Shown here: positions 15,575 through 25,806 of the stretch, piece after piece
Position numbering within the stretch: position 1 is the stretch's first letter
Layout of the letters: each line of letters starts with the position of its first letter
Origin: Micromonospora sp. U21
GTDB taxonomy: Bacteria; Actinomycetota; Actinomycetes; Mycobacteriales; Micromonosporaceae
Direction: 5' to 3'
Assembly: GCF_018070045.1 (NCBI RefSeq)
Contig: NZ_JAGPYK010000037.1
Location: forward strand, 1 to 57,688
Length of the DNA: 57,688 nt
The notes under the pieces: model-generated
The model's database searches: none
What the model saw: the letters and a program-made list of their open reading frames with translations, nothing else
Told to the model about the DNA's origin: nothing
Made by a program: the position numbers and the translations under genes

Positions 15575-17041
15575 TCAGCGTGGGACGACCCGTGCGGTGG
15601 CCCACTCCCGCCAGCCGGCCAGCCGGTCCGCGGCGGCGGCGAGCTGGTCGGCGACCGGCCCGGGGCCGGTCGAGCCGGGGGTGGTCCGGGCCGCGAGGGC
15701 CGAACGGACCGAGAGCACGTCGCGCACCGACGGGTCGAGGTGCTCGCTGACCGCGGCCAGATCGGCGTCGGAGACCTCCTCCAGCTCGCAGTCCCGGACC
15801 GCGCAGAGCGCCACCAGCCGGCCGGTGATCTCGTGCGCGTCGCGGAACGGCACGCCCCTGCGGACGAGCCAGTCAGCCACCTCGGTGGCCAGCGAGAAGC
15901 CGACCGGCGCGGCGGCCACCAGACGGTCCACGCGGACCGTCATCGTGGAGATCATCCCCGCCAGGGCCGGGAGCAGCAGCTCCAGGGTGTCGACCGCGTC
16001 GAAGGCCGGCTCCTTGTCCTCCTGCATGTCCCGGTCGTAGGTCATCGGCAGACCCTTGAGCATGGTCAGCACGGTCATCAGCCCGCCGACCAGCCGACCG
16101 GACTTGCCCCGGGCCAGCTCGGCGATGTCCGCGTTCTTCTTCTGCGGCATGATCGACGAACCGGTCGCGAACGCGTCGTCCAGCTCCACCCAGCCGAACT
16201 CGTGCGAGGTCCAGAGCACCACCTCCTCGCCGAGCCGGGACAGGTGCACCCCGATCATGGCGGTGGTGAAGAGGAACTCGGCGACGAAGTCCCGGTCGGC
16301 GACGGCGTCCATCGAGTTGGCGAACGACGTGCGGAAGCCCAGCTCCTTCGCCACCGCCACCGGGTCCAGCGGCAGCCCGGAGCCGGCCAGCGCGCCCGCG
16401 CCGAGCGGGCTGATCGCCGCGCGATGATCCCAGTCGCGCAGCCGCTCCAGGTCGCGCAGCAGCGGCTGCACGTGGGCGAGCAGCCAGTGCCCGAAGGTGA
16501 CCGGCTGGGCGTGCTGGAGATGGGTCATGCCGGGCGCGGCGGTGTCGACGTGCCGCTCGGCCTGCTCGACCAGCGCCTCGGCCAGCTCCACCAGCCGGCT
16601 GGCCACACCCCGGGCGTGGTCGCGCAGGTAGAGCCGCAGGTCCGTGGCGACCTGGTCGTTGCGGGACCGGCCGGCGCGCAGCTTGCCGCCGAGGCTGCCC
16701 AGCCGCTCCAGCAGCCCCCGTTCCAGCGCGGTGTGCACGTCCTCGTCGTCGACGGTGGGACGGAACGACCCGGAGGCGCAGGCCGCCTCCAGGTCGTCCA
16801 GGGCCGCCAGGACCCGGCCCAGCTCCTCGGGGTCGAGCAGGCCGGCGCCCGCCAGGACCCGGGCGTGCGCCCGGGAACCGGCGATGTCGTACGGGGCCAG
16901 GCGCCAGTCGAACTGCACGCTCACCGACAGCCGGGCGAGCGCCTCGGCTGGACCGCCGGCGAACCGGCCACCCCACAGGCTCGTCCGGTTGGTGGCGGCG
17001 CTGTTCTCGGTCAGGCTCTTGTCGTCCACGCCGCCCATCAT
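15575..17041 (-). CDS. argH: Argininosuccinate lyase
   Basis: Last step of arginine synthesis: argininosuccinate to arginine plus fumarate. 488 residues of the fumarase/aspartase superfamily. The signature loop GSSIMPQKKN holds the catalytic Ser, and TSLWGGRF at the N-terminus and AGMTHLQHAQPVTFGHWLLA in the core are typical. ATG 17041 (next ATG 17038) lies 11 nt after an AAAGG that belongs to the REP-like repeat filling the 73-bp gap to argG, so the repeat may supply the ribosome site. A 20-residue N-terminal extension precedes the conserved start. Confidence 0.96.
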   Translation of the reverse strand: MMGGVDDKSLTENSAATNRTSLWGGRFAGGPAEALARLSVSVQFDWRLAPYDIAGSRAHARVLAGAGLLDPEELGRVLAALDDLEAACASGSFRPTVDDEDVHTALERGLLERLGSLGGKLRAGRSRNDQVATDLRLYLRDHARGVASRLVELAEALVEQAERHVDTAAPGMTHLQHAQPVTFGHWLLAHVQPLLRDLERLRDWDHRAAISPLGAGALAGSGLPLDPVAVAKELGFRTSFANSMDAVADRDFVAEFLFTTAMIGVHLSRLGEEVVLWTSHEFGWVELDDAFATGSSIMPQKKNADIAELARGKSGRLVGGLMTVLTMLKGLPMTYDRDMQEDKEPAFDAVDTLELLLPALAGMISTMTVRVDRLVAAAPVGFSLATEVADWLVRRGVPFRDAHEITGRLVALCAVRDCELEEVSDADLAAVSEHLDPSVRDVLSVRSALAARTTPGSTGPGPVADQLAAAADRLAGWREWATARVVPR

Positions 17042-17052
17042 TGCTCTGCTTG

Positions 17053-17110
17053 CCTTTCGCTCGCGACTGCGGGGCTCACTCGCTGCGCTCGCTCACTCCT
17101 CGCGCTCACA
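17053..17110 (-). repeat. REP-like repeat between argG and argH
   Basis: On the minus strand the unit runs GTGAGCGCGAGGAGTGAGC ... CCCCGCAGTCGCGAGCGAAAGG. The same sequence, with small changes, occurs at 23422-23471 and as three tandem copies at 22373-22534. Here it starts 4 bp after the argG stop and ends 11 nt before the argH ATG. Confidence 0.75.
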
Positions 17111-17114
17111 CATG

Positions 17115-18326
17115 TCACTGGCCGGAGCCGCCCAGCCGGGCGTTCCGCGCGGCGGCCATCCGGCTCGGCAGGCCCCACAGCTGCACGAAACCCTTTGCGA
17201 GGGACTGGTCGAAGGTGTCGCCGGTGTCGTAGGTGGCCATCCCGAAGTCGTAGAGGCTCGCCTCGGAGCGCCGACCGGTGACGGTGGCCCGTCCGCCGTG
17301 CAGGGTCATCCGCACCTCGCCGCTCACGTGCTGCTGCGCGTCGTCGATGAAGGCGTCCAGCGAGTCCTTCAGCGGCGAGAACCACAGGCCGTCGTAGACC
17401 AGCTCACCCCAGCGCTGGTCGACGCCCCGCTTGAACCGGGCCAGGTCGCGCTCCACGGTGACCGCCTCCAGCTCCTGGTGGGCGGTGATCAGCGCGATCG
17501 CGCCGGGAGCCTCGTACACCTCGCGGCTCTTGATCCCGACCAGCCGGTCCTCCACCATGTCGAGCCGGCCCACGCCCTGCGCCCCGGCGCGCCGGTTCAA
17601 CTCCAGGATCGCCTGGTACGGGGTGACCGTCTCACCGTCGATGGCCACCGGTACGCCGGCGTCGAAGGTGATCACGACCTCGTCGGCGTCGCGGTCCTGC
17701 GCCGGGTCGGCCGTGTACGAGTAGAGGTCCTCGATCGGGGCGTTCCAGATGTCCTCCAGGAAGCCGGTCTCCACCGCGCGGCCCCACAGGTTCTGGTCGA
17801 TGGAGTACGGCGACTTCGCCGACACGTCGATCGGCAGCCCCTTCTCCTCGGCGAACGCGATCGCCTTGTCCCGCGTCCAGGCGTAGTCCCGCGCCGGCGC
17901 GATGATCTTCAGGTCGGGGGCGAGGGCGTTCAGGCCGACCTCGAAACGGACCTGGTCGTTGCCCTTGCCGGTGCAGCCGTGCGAGACGATCGTCCCGCCG
18001 TGCTTGCGCGCCGCGGCCACCAGGTGCTTGACGATCAGCGGCCGGGACAGCGCCGACACCAGCGGGTAGCGGTCCATGTAGAGGGCGTTCGCCCGGATGG
18101 CCGGCAGGCAGTAGTCGGCGGCGAACTCGTCGCGCGCGTCGACCAGCTCGGACTCGGCGGCGCCGCAGTCCAGCGCGCGCTGCCGGATGGCGTCGAGGTC
18201 CTCGCCGCCCTGCCCGACATCGACCGCCACCGCGATCACCTCGGCGCCGGTCTGCTCGGCCAGGTAAGGAATGGCGACGGAGGTGTCGAGACCTCCGGAG
18301 TACGCCAGAACTACACGTTCAGTCAT
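17115..18326 (-). CDS. argG: Argininosuccinate synthase
   Basis: Condenses citrulline and aspartate with ATP. 403 residues beginning MTERVVLAYSGGLDTSVAIP: the SGGLDTS P-loop of N-type PP-ATPases sits at residues 10-16. Further signatures are GCTGKGNDQVRFEVG and YSIDQNLWGRAVE. ATG 18326 starts the conserved sequence, but no ribosome site is close; the nearest purine-rich stretch (AAAGGAGGGAG) lies ~40 nt upstream near a GGCGGGTCCCGCC hairpin. The native argR-argG spacer is interrupted by a TnpB element, so expression may now depend on read-through or a new promoter. Confidence 0.96.
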   Translation of the reverse strand: MTERVVLAYSGGLDTSVAIPYLAEQTGAEVIAVAVDVGQGGEDLDAIRQRALDCGAAESELVDARDEFAADYCLPAIRANALYMDRYPLVSALSRPLIVKHLVAAARKHGGTIVSHGCTGKGNDQVRFEVGLNALAPDLKIIAPARDYAWTRDKAIAFAEEKGLPIDVSAKSPYSIDQNLWGRAVETGFLEDIWNAPIEDLYSYTADPAQDRDADEVVITFDAGVPVAIDGETVTPYQAILELNRRAGAQGVGRLDMVEDRLVGIKSREVYEAPGAIALITAHQELEAVTVERDLARFKRGVDQRWGELVYDGLWFSPLKDSLDAFIDDAQQHVSGEVRMTLHGGRATVTGRRSEASLYDFGMATYDTGDTFDQSLAKGFVQLWGLPSRMAAARNARLGGSGQ

Positions 18327-18380
18327 CTGAGTTGCGGCGTGCCGTCGAAGCCGGCGGGACCCGCCGCTCCCTCCTTTCAA

Positions 18381-19648
18381 GTGATTGTCGTACGCGGTTG
18401 GTAGAACCTGAGGCGTGGCTGGGGTGAAGCGATCGTTCAAGTGCCGCTTCTATCCGTCGCCGCAGCAGGCTGAGCAGTTGAACAGGACGTTCGGATGTGT
18501 ACGCCTGGTCTACAACCGCGCGTTGGAGGCGCGGACCCGAGCGTGGACGGTGGACCGGCAACGAAGCAGTTACGCACAGACCTCGGCTTGGCTGACGGAG
18601 TGGAAGCGGACCGACGACCTGGCGTTCCTGAACGCGGTGAGTGCGGTGCCGTTGCAGCAGACGCTGCGGCATCTGCAAACCGCATTCGCCGGCTTCTGGC
18701 AACGGCGCTGCAAGTACCCGCGGTTCAAGTCCAAGCGCAGGTCGCGGGCGGCGGCCGAATACACGCGCTCGGCGTTCCGCTGGCGCGACGGCCATCTCAC
18801 CCTCGCCAAGATGGAGGCTCCCCTGGACATCGTGTGGTCCAGACCCCTGCCCAAGGATGTCGAGCCATCCACGGTCACCGTGTCGCGAGACGCGGCCGGC
18901 CGGTGGTTCGTGTCTCTTCTGGTAGAGGATCCGACCGTGCAGGCCCTGCCCGCACTGGATGGGGCGGTCGGAGTAGACGCGGGCATCACCAGTCTGGTCA
19001 CGCTGTCCACCGGAGAGAAGATTGCCAATCCGCGCCATGAGCGGATGGATCGGCGGAAGTTGGCCAAGGCGCAGCGCAACCTGTCCCGCAAGGAGAAGGG
19101 TTCCGCCAACCGGGCCAAGGCCCGGGCGAGGCTGGGTCGGATCCATGCCCGCGTCGCTGACCGGCGGCGTGATCATCTGCACAAGCTGAGCACTCGACTT
19201 GTTCGTGAGAACCAAGCGGTGATAATCGAGGATCTCAGCGTTCGCAACTTGCTGCGCAACCACCGCATGGCCCGGGTAATCTCCGACGCGGCGTGGTCCG
19301 AACTGCGCCGAATGCTGGAGTACATGGCCGTCTGGTACGGGCGTACGTTGGTTGTTGTGGACCGGTGGTGTCCGTCGTCGAAGACATGTTCCACCTGCGG
19401 CCGGATCAACCCGTCGATGCCGCTGACTGTCAGGGAATGGGTCTGCGCCGCCTGCCACGTCGAGCATGACCGGGACGTCAACGCCGCACGAAACATCCTC
19501 GCCGCCGGGCTGGCGGAGAGGCGAAACGCCTGCGGAGCTGATGTAAGTCCTCATGGGATCCCCTCCCTTCGGGGCAGTCGGCAATGAAACAGGAAGCTTC
19601 ACGGGTGACCGTGAGGATCCCCTCGCTGCAACGAGGGGAACAGGTCAA
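18381..19648 (+). mobile_element. IS200/IS605-type element carrying tnpB only
   Basis: Inferred limits: the left flank ends in TTTCAA (18375-18380) and the right end is TCAA (19645-19648), giving 1268 bp. TCAA matches the right cleavage sequence known for IS608. There is no tnpA, so it is immobile alone or moved in trans. Joining the flanks restores the argR stop codon and the spacer to argG. Right-end hairpins lie at 19619-19638. Confidence 0.75.
18415..19587 (+). CDS. tnpB: TnpB RNA-guided DNA endonuclease (OrfB of IS605)
   Basis: 390 residues, full length for the family. N-terminal KRSFKCRFYPSPQQAEQLNRTFGCVRLVYN is the typical OrfB start. RuvC residues are Asp188 (GVDAGITSLV), Glu272 (IIEDLSVRNLL) and Asp354 (HDRDVNAARNIL), and a zinc finger CSTCG ... 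CAAC lies between the last two. All catalytic positions are kept, so nuclease activity is plausible. Known TnpBs use an RNA from the element's right end to cut the empty donor site and favour element retention. GTG 18415 is taken as start; GTG 18424 is possible. It is antisense to the arg operon. Confidence 0.93.
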   Translation: MAGVKRSFKCRFYPSPQQAEQLNRTFGCVRLVYNRALEARTRAWTVDRQRSSYAQTSAWLTEWKRTDDLAFLNAVSAVPLQQTLRHLQTAFAGFWQRRCKYPRFKSKRRSRAAAEYTRSAFRWRDGHLTLAKMEAPLDIVWSRPLPKDVEPSTVTVSRDAAGRWFVSLLVEDPTVQALPALDGAVGVDAGITSLVTLSTGEKIANPRHERMDRRKLAKAQRNLSRKEKGSANRAKARARLGRIHARVADRRRDHLHKLSTRLVRENQAVIIEDLSVRNLLRNHRMARVISDAAWSELRRMLEYMAVWYGRTLVVVDRWCPSSKTCSTCGRINPSMPLTVREWVCAACHVEHDRDVNAARNILAAGLAERRNACGADVSPHGIPSLRGSRQ

Positions 19649-19668
19649 GGTGTGGTGCTCCCTTCAAC
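19541..19668 (+). ncRNA. Predicted omega/reRNA of TnpB with its guide
   Basis: In characterised TnpB systems the guide RNA spans the 3' end of tnpB and the right end, then ~20 nt of flank. Here CCCCTCG-ctgcaa-CGAGGGG (19619-19638) is a 7-bp hairpin just before the TCAA end, and CCCC-tcccttc-GGGG lies upstream. The guide would be ggtgtggtgctcccttcaac, antisense to the 3' end of argR. Extent is inferred, not seen. Confidence 0.45.
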
Positions 19669-20156
19669 GCTGTCTTCCCGGCGGGCCCAGCCGGCGAGCT
19701 TGTCGCCGAGTGCGGCCCCGCCGACGGCCTCACGGGCCACGACGAGGATGGTGTCGTCGCCGGCGATGGTGCCGACGACCTCGGGCAGGCCCGCTCGGTC
19801 CAACGCGCTGGCCAGGTATTGGGCTGCGCCCGGCGGGGTACGCAGCACGGCGATGTTTCCGCTGGAGTCGACTCCGTTGAGCAGCTCGCGCAGCAGCCGC
19901 ACCAACCGGGCGGGGGCCGCCTCGGCGTCGCGCAGCGGCCGGTGGCCGTCCTCGGGGATCAGGTAGACCGCCGGCCCGTCGCCGCCGCGCACCTTGACCG
20001 CGCCGAGCTCCTCCAGGTCCCTCGAGAGGGTGGCCTGGGTGACTCCGACGCCGTCGGCGGCGAGCAGGTCGGCCAGTTCGGTCTGCGAGCGGACGGCCTT
20101 GTCGCGGATCAGCTCCACGATCCGGGCGTGCCGGGCGGCGCGGGTCAGCGGGGCGG

Positions 20157-20160
<4 letters not shown>
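19645..20160 (-). CDS. argR: Arginine repressor
   Basis: 171-residue arginine-responsive repressor. N-terminal winged helix ARHARIVELIRDKAVRSQTELADLL...VTQATLSRDLEELGAVKV; C-terminal hexamerisation and arginine-binding core LPEVVGTIAGDDTILVVARE, with the conserved Asp pair. It should act on the palindromes upstream of argC. The start overlaps the argF stop (ATGA). The TGA stop lies exactly in the TTGA created at the edge of the TnpB element, so the protein is not truncated by the insertion. Confidence 0.95.
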
Positions 20161-22359
<2,199 letters not shown>

Positions 22360-22363
<4 letters not shown>

Positions 22364-23409
22364 GACGCGACCGAGCCCTTCTTGTTCGCGACTGCGGGGC
22401 TCGCAAGCTCACTCCTCGCGCTCACAGAGCCTTCCTTGTTCGCGACTGCGGGGCTCGCAAGCTCACTCCTCGCGCTCACAGAGCCTTCCTTGTTCGCGAC
22501 TGCGGGGCTCGCAAGCTCACTCCTCGCGCTCACGACCATCGTTCCGAACCCTTCCGAGGTGAACACCTCGAGCAACGTGGAGTGCGCCACCCGACCGTCG
22601 ACGACGTGCGCGGCGGGGACTCCCCCGCGCACCGCCCGCAGGCAGGCCTCCATCTTCGGCACCATCCCCGATTCGAGGCTGGGCAGCAGCTTCGCCAGGT
22701 CGTCGCTGTTGATCTCGGAGACCAGGCTGGTGGTGTCCGGCCAGTCGGCGTACAGGCCGGCAACGTCGGTGAGGACGACCAGCTTGCGAGCCCGCAACGC
22801 GACGGCCAGCGCGGCGGCGGCCGTGTCCGCGTTGAGGTTGTGCAGCACCCCGTCGGCGTCCGGCGCGACCGTGGAGATCACCGGGATCCGACCGGCCGTG
22901 ATCAGGTCGGTCACCGCCGACACGTCCACCGACTCGACGTCGCCGACCTGGCCGACGTCGACCGGCAGCCCGTCCACGTACGCCGGGCGGCGAACCGCGG
23001 TGAACAGCCGGGCGTCCTCGCCGGAGAGGCCGACGGCGAACGGTCCGTGCGAGTTGATCAGCCCGACCAGTTCCCGGCCGACCTGCCCGACCAGCACCAT
23101 CCGGACCACGTCCATCGCCTCGGCGGTGGTCACCCGTAGCCCGCCACGGAACTCACTGGCGATGCCGAGCCGGCCCAGCATGGCGGAGATCTGCGGACCG
23201 CCGCCGTGCACCACCACCGGCTTGAGCCCGGCGTACCGCAGGAAGACCATGTCGGCGGCGAACGCCCGCTGCAACTCGGGGTCGGTCATGGCGTTGCCGC
23301 CGTACTTGACCACCACCGTGGAGCCGGAGAAGCGGGCCAGCCAGGGCAGCGCCTCGATCAGCGTCTCCGCCTTGACCTGGGCGCGGGTGAGGTCGGTGCT
23401 GAGGCTCAT
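22360..23409 (-). CDS. argB: Acetylglutamate kinase with a REP-encoded C-terminal extension
   Basis: Phosphorylates N-acetylglutamate; normally ~300 residues, here 349. The kinase domain shows VVVKYGGNAMTD, VVVHGGGPQISAMLGRLG and, near the end, KMEACLRAVRGGVPAAHVVDGR...LLEVFTSEGFGTMVVS. After this expected end the frame runs through three tandem repeats of SARSELASPAVANKEGSV before stopping in the argD ATGA. The 54-bp unit is a multiple of three, so copy number can change without a frameshift. ATG 23409 lies 11 nt after AAAGG from another repeat copy. Arginine inhibition may be affected by the tail. Confidence 0.95.
22373..22534 (-). repeat. Three tandem 54-bp REP-like units inside the 3' end of argB
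   Basis: Units at 22373-22426, 22427-22480 and 22481-22534. Units two and three differ only at the outer edge; unit one differs at two or three positions (gagcccttcttg versus gagccttccttg). The frame used by argB has no stop in any unit, whereas other copies at 17053 and 23422 lie between genes. Confidence 0.9.
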
Positions 23410-23421
23410 GCTCGAGCCCGC

Positions 23422-23471
23422 CTTTCGTTCGCGGCTGCGGGACTCCGCTTCGCTGCGTTCCTCGCGCTCAC
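23422..23471 (-). repeat. REP-like repeat between argJ and argB
   Basis: Minus-strand GTGAGCGCGAGGAACGC ... CCCGCAGCCGCGAACGAAAGG. Its first bases form the argJ stop codon (TGA inside ACGTGAGCGC), and its last bases (AAAGG) lie 11 nt before the argB ATG, the same distance as at argH. Confidence 0.75.
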
Positions 23472-24640
23472 GTCGAGTACGCCGAGTTCTCGTGCACGTA
23501 GGCGTGGGACAGGTCGTTGGTCCAGATCGTCGCGGCCGACGTGCCGGCGTGCAGGTCGATCCGGATGGTCACGTCCCGCCCGGTCAGGTCGACCTTCGAG
23601 CGGTCCTCGGCGGCGCCGCCGCCCCGGCACACCCACACCCTGTTGACGGCCACGTCCACGCCGTCCGGCTCGAACGCGGCGGCGGTGGTGCCCACCGCGG
23701 CGAGGATGCGCCCCCAGTTCGGGTCGTTGCCGAACAGCGCGGTCTTGACCAGGTTGTTGCGGGCCACCGTGCGGCCCACCTCGACCGCGTCGTCCTCGTC
23801 GGCGGCGCCGACCACATCGATGGCGATCTGCTTGGTGGCGCCCTCGGCGTCGGCGACCAGTTGCTGGGCCAGGTCGTGACAGGCGGCGGTGACCGCGGCG
23901 GCCAGCTCGGCCGGCGTCGGCTCGATGCCGCTCGCGCCGCTGGCCAGCAGCAGCACCGTGTCATTGGTCGACATGCAGCCGTCGGAGTCGACCCGGTCGA
24001 AGCTGACCCGGGTGGCCGCGCGCAGCACCTCGTCCAGCGTCGCCGGCCCGGCCACCGCGTCGGTGGTCAGCACGCAGAGCATCGTGGCCATCCCCGGCGC
24101 GAGCATCCCGGCGCCCTTGGCCATCCCGCCGACGGTCCAGCCGCTGCCCCGGGCCACCGTGGTCTTCGAGCGGGTGTCCGTGGTCATGATGGCCTCGGCG
24201 GCGGCCGTGCCGCCGTCGCGCGACAGCCCCCGGATCGCCGAGCGGACGCCGGGCAGCAGCTTCGGCATCGGCAGCCGCTCCCCGATCAGCCCGGTGGAGC
24301 AGACCGCCACCTCACCGGCGCCGAGGATCAGCCGTGGGCTCACCGAGGTCAGCGCGGCAGCCGTGTGCTCGGCGGTGGCGTGGGTGTCCTGAAAGCCGGC
24401 CGGGCCGGTGCAGGCGTTGGCGCCGCCGGAGTTGAGCACCACCGCGCGGACCACACCGCCACGCACGACCCGCTGCGTCCAGAGCACCGGCGCGGCCTTG
24501 ATCCGGTTACTGGTGAAGACCGCGGCGACGCCGGCGTCCGGACCGTCGTTGACCACCAGCGCGACGTCGGAGCCACCACTGGCCTTCAGGCCGGCCGCCA
24601 CCCCGGCCGCCCGGAACCCCCGTGGGGTGGTGACGCTCAT
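23468..24640 (-). CDS. argJ: Ornithine acetyltransferase / N-acetylglutamate synthase
   Basis: Recycles the acetyl group between acetylornithine and glutamate. 390 residues. The self-cleavage site is KGAGMLAPGMATMLCVLTTD, where the Thr of ATML becomes the N-terminal nucleophile of the beta chain. Also seen are VLNSGGANACTG (oxyanion region), FDRVDSDGCMSTNDTV and the C-terminal AYVHENSAYST. ATG 24640 overlaps the argC stop by ATGA. The stop codon falls in the first bases of a REP-like repeat. Confidence 0.96.
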   Translation of the reverse strand: MSVTTPRGFRAAGVAAGLKASGGSDVALVVNDGPDAGVAAVFTSNRIKAAPVLWTQRVVRGGVVRAVVLNSGGANACTGPAGFQDTHATAEHTAAALTSVSPRLILGAGEVAVCSTGLIGERLPMPKLLPGVRSAIRGLSRDGGTAAAEAIMTTDTRSKTTVARGSGWTVGGMAKGAGMLAPGMATMLCVLTTDAVAGPATLDEVLRAATRVSFDRVDSDGCMSTNDTVLLLASGASGIEPTPAELAAAVTAACHDLAQQLVADAEGATKQIAIDVVGAADEDDAVEVGRTVARNNLVKTALFGNDPNWGRILAAVGTTAAAFEPDGVDVAVNRVWVCRGGGAAEDRSKVDLTGRDVTIRIDLHAGTSAATIWTNDLSHAYVHENSAYST

Positions 24641-25638
24641 GGGGTGACCCCCCAGACCGACAGGCCGGTGGTCTCCGGCAGGCCGAGCATCAGGTTGGCG
24701 TTCTGGACGGCCTGGCCGGCGGCGCCCTTGCCCAGGTTGTCCAGCGCGCTGAGCACGATCAGGCGGGCGGAGTCCACGTCGACGGTGGCCTGCAGGTGGC
24801 AGGAGTTCGAGCCCAGCGTGGCCGCGGTGTGCGGCCACCGGCCCTCGGGCAGCACGTGCACGAACGGCGCGTCCGCGTACGCCTGCGCCAGCACGTGCTG
24901 TGGGTCGACGCCGTGCGCCGGCAGCGCGGTGACCGTGGCCAGGATGCCGCGCGGCATCGGCGCCAGGACCGGGGTGAACGACAGGCCGGTCGCCCCGGAC
25001 GCCTGCTTGATCTCCGGCACGTGCTGGTGGGTGCCGACCCGGTACGGCGACAGGTCCCCCAGCACCTCGCTCGCCAGCAGGTGCGGCTTGGCCGCCCGGC
25101 CGGCGCCCGAGGTGCCGGAGGCGGCGACCACCACCACGTCGGCGGGGTTGGCCGCGCCGGCCGCGATCAGCGGCGCGAGCGCCAGGGTGATGGCGGCGGC
25201 GTAACAGCCGGTGTTCGCCACGCGGGTGGAGCCGGCGATCAGCTCCCGCTGGCCGGGCAGCTCGGGCAGGCCGTAGGTCCACCGGCCGGCGTGCGAGCCG
25301 CCGTAGTACTGGGCCCAGTCGTACGGGTCGGCGAGCCGATGGTCCGCCCCCAGGTCGACGACCCGCACGTGGGGCGGGATCTGGGCGGCCAGCACCGCCG
25401 ACTCGCCGTGCGGCAGGGCCAGGAAGACCAGGTCGGCGTCGGTGAGCGTCGTCGGGTCGGTCTCGCCGAGCACCAGGTCGAGCCCGGTGAGCTGCGGGTG
25501 CACCACGTCGACGCGGTGCCCGGCCTGGCGGTGCGCGGTGGCGGCGACCAGGTCGAACTCCGGGTGCCCGGCGACCAGCCGCAGCAGCTCGCCCCCGGCG
25601 TAGCCGCTCGCCCCGGCGACCGCGACTCGGATTCCCAT
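24637..25638 (-). CDS. argC: N-acetyl-gamma-glutamyl-phosphate reductase
   Basis: NADPH-dependent reduction of acetylglutamyl phosphate. 333 residues, beginning MGIRVAVAGASGYAGGELLRL (nucleotide-binding GxxGxxG). The catalytic Cys is in NTGCYAAAITLAL, and HQHVPEI provides the active-site His. ATG 25638 is chosen because GGAGGTGA lies just ahead and the conserved sequence begins here; the open frame's ATG at 25665 falls inside the operator. First gene of the arginine operon. Confidence 0.97.
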   Translation of the reverse strand: MGIRVAVAGASGYAGGELLRLVAGHPEFDLVAATAHRQAGHRVDVVHPQLTGLDLVLGETDPTTLTDADLVFLALPHGESAVLAAQIPPHVRVVDLGADHRLADPYDWAQYYGGSHAGRWTYGLPELPGQRELIAGSTRVANTGCYAAAITLALAPLIAAGAANPADVVVVAASGTSGAGRAAKPHLLASEVLGDLSPYRVGTHQHVPEIKQASGATGLSFTPVLAPMPRGILATVTALPAHGVDPQHVLAQAYADAPFVHVLPEGRWPHTAATLGSNSCHLQATVDVDSARLIVLSALDNLGKGAAGQAVQNANLMLGLPETTGLSVWGVTP

Positions 25639-25648
25639 ACTCACCTCC

Positions 25649-25661
25649 GCATGACTATGCA
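25649..25661 (-). promoter_or_regulatory. ARG box (ArgR operator) proximal to argC
   Basis: Minus-strand TGCATAGTCATGC is an AT-richer TGCAT-type palindrome like known ARG boxes (TGCATA..ATGCA). It lies 10 bp before the argC start codon and overlaps the expected transcription start, so bound ArgR would block initiation. Assignment is by resemblance. Confidence 0.6.
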
Positions 25662-25665
25662 ACAA

Positions 25666-25695
25666 AGGCTAGCAGTCATGATCGAGGCACTGCAA
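25666..25695 (-). promoter_or_regulatory. Promoter of the arg operon
   Basis: Minus-strand TTGCAG (25690-25695), 18-bp spacer, TAGCCT (25666-25671). It lies between two palindromic operator candidates, and transcription would start near 25659. Confidence 0.45.
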
Positions 25696-25698
25696 GTT

Positions 25699-25716
25699 CA
25701 TGCAGTCCACTGCATG
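25699..25716 (-). promoter_or_regulatory. Upstream palindromic operator of the arg operon
   Basis: CATGCAGT-CC-ACTGCATG (plus strand) is a perfect 8-bp inverted repeat with 2-bp centre, sharing the TGCA cores of ARG boxes. It sits just upstream of the -35, 38 bp from the proximal box, a spacing that would allow a repressor hexamer to contact both. Confidence 0.55.
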
Positions 25717-25806
25717 GGAATTATGTACGTGGCGCCGGACACACGCCTGGCCCGGGTCGCGGGGCGACACGGGCCGGGACGGCGGTAACGAAACAGGGCG
25801 GGACGG

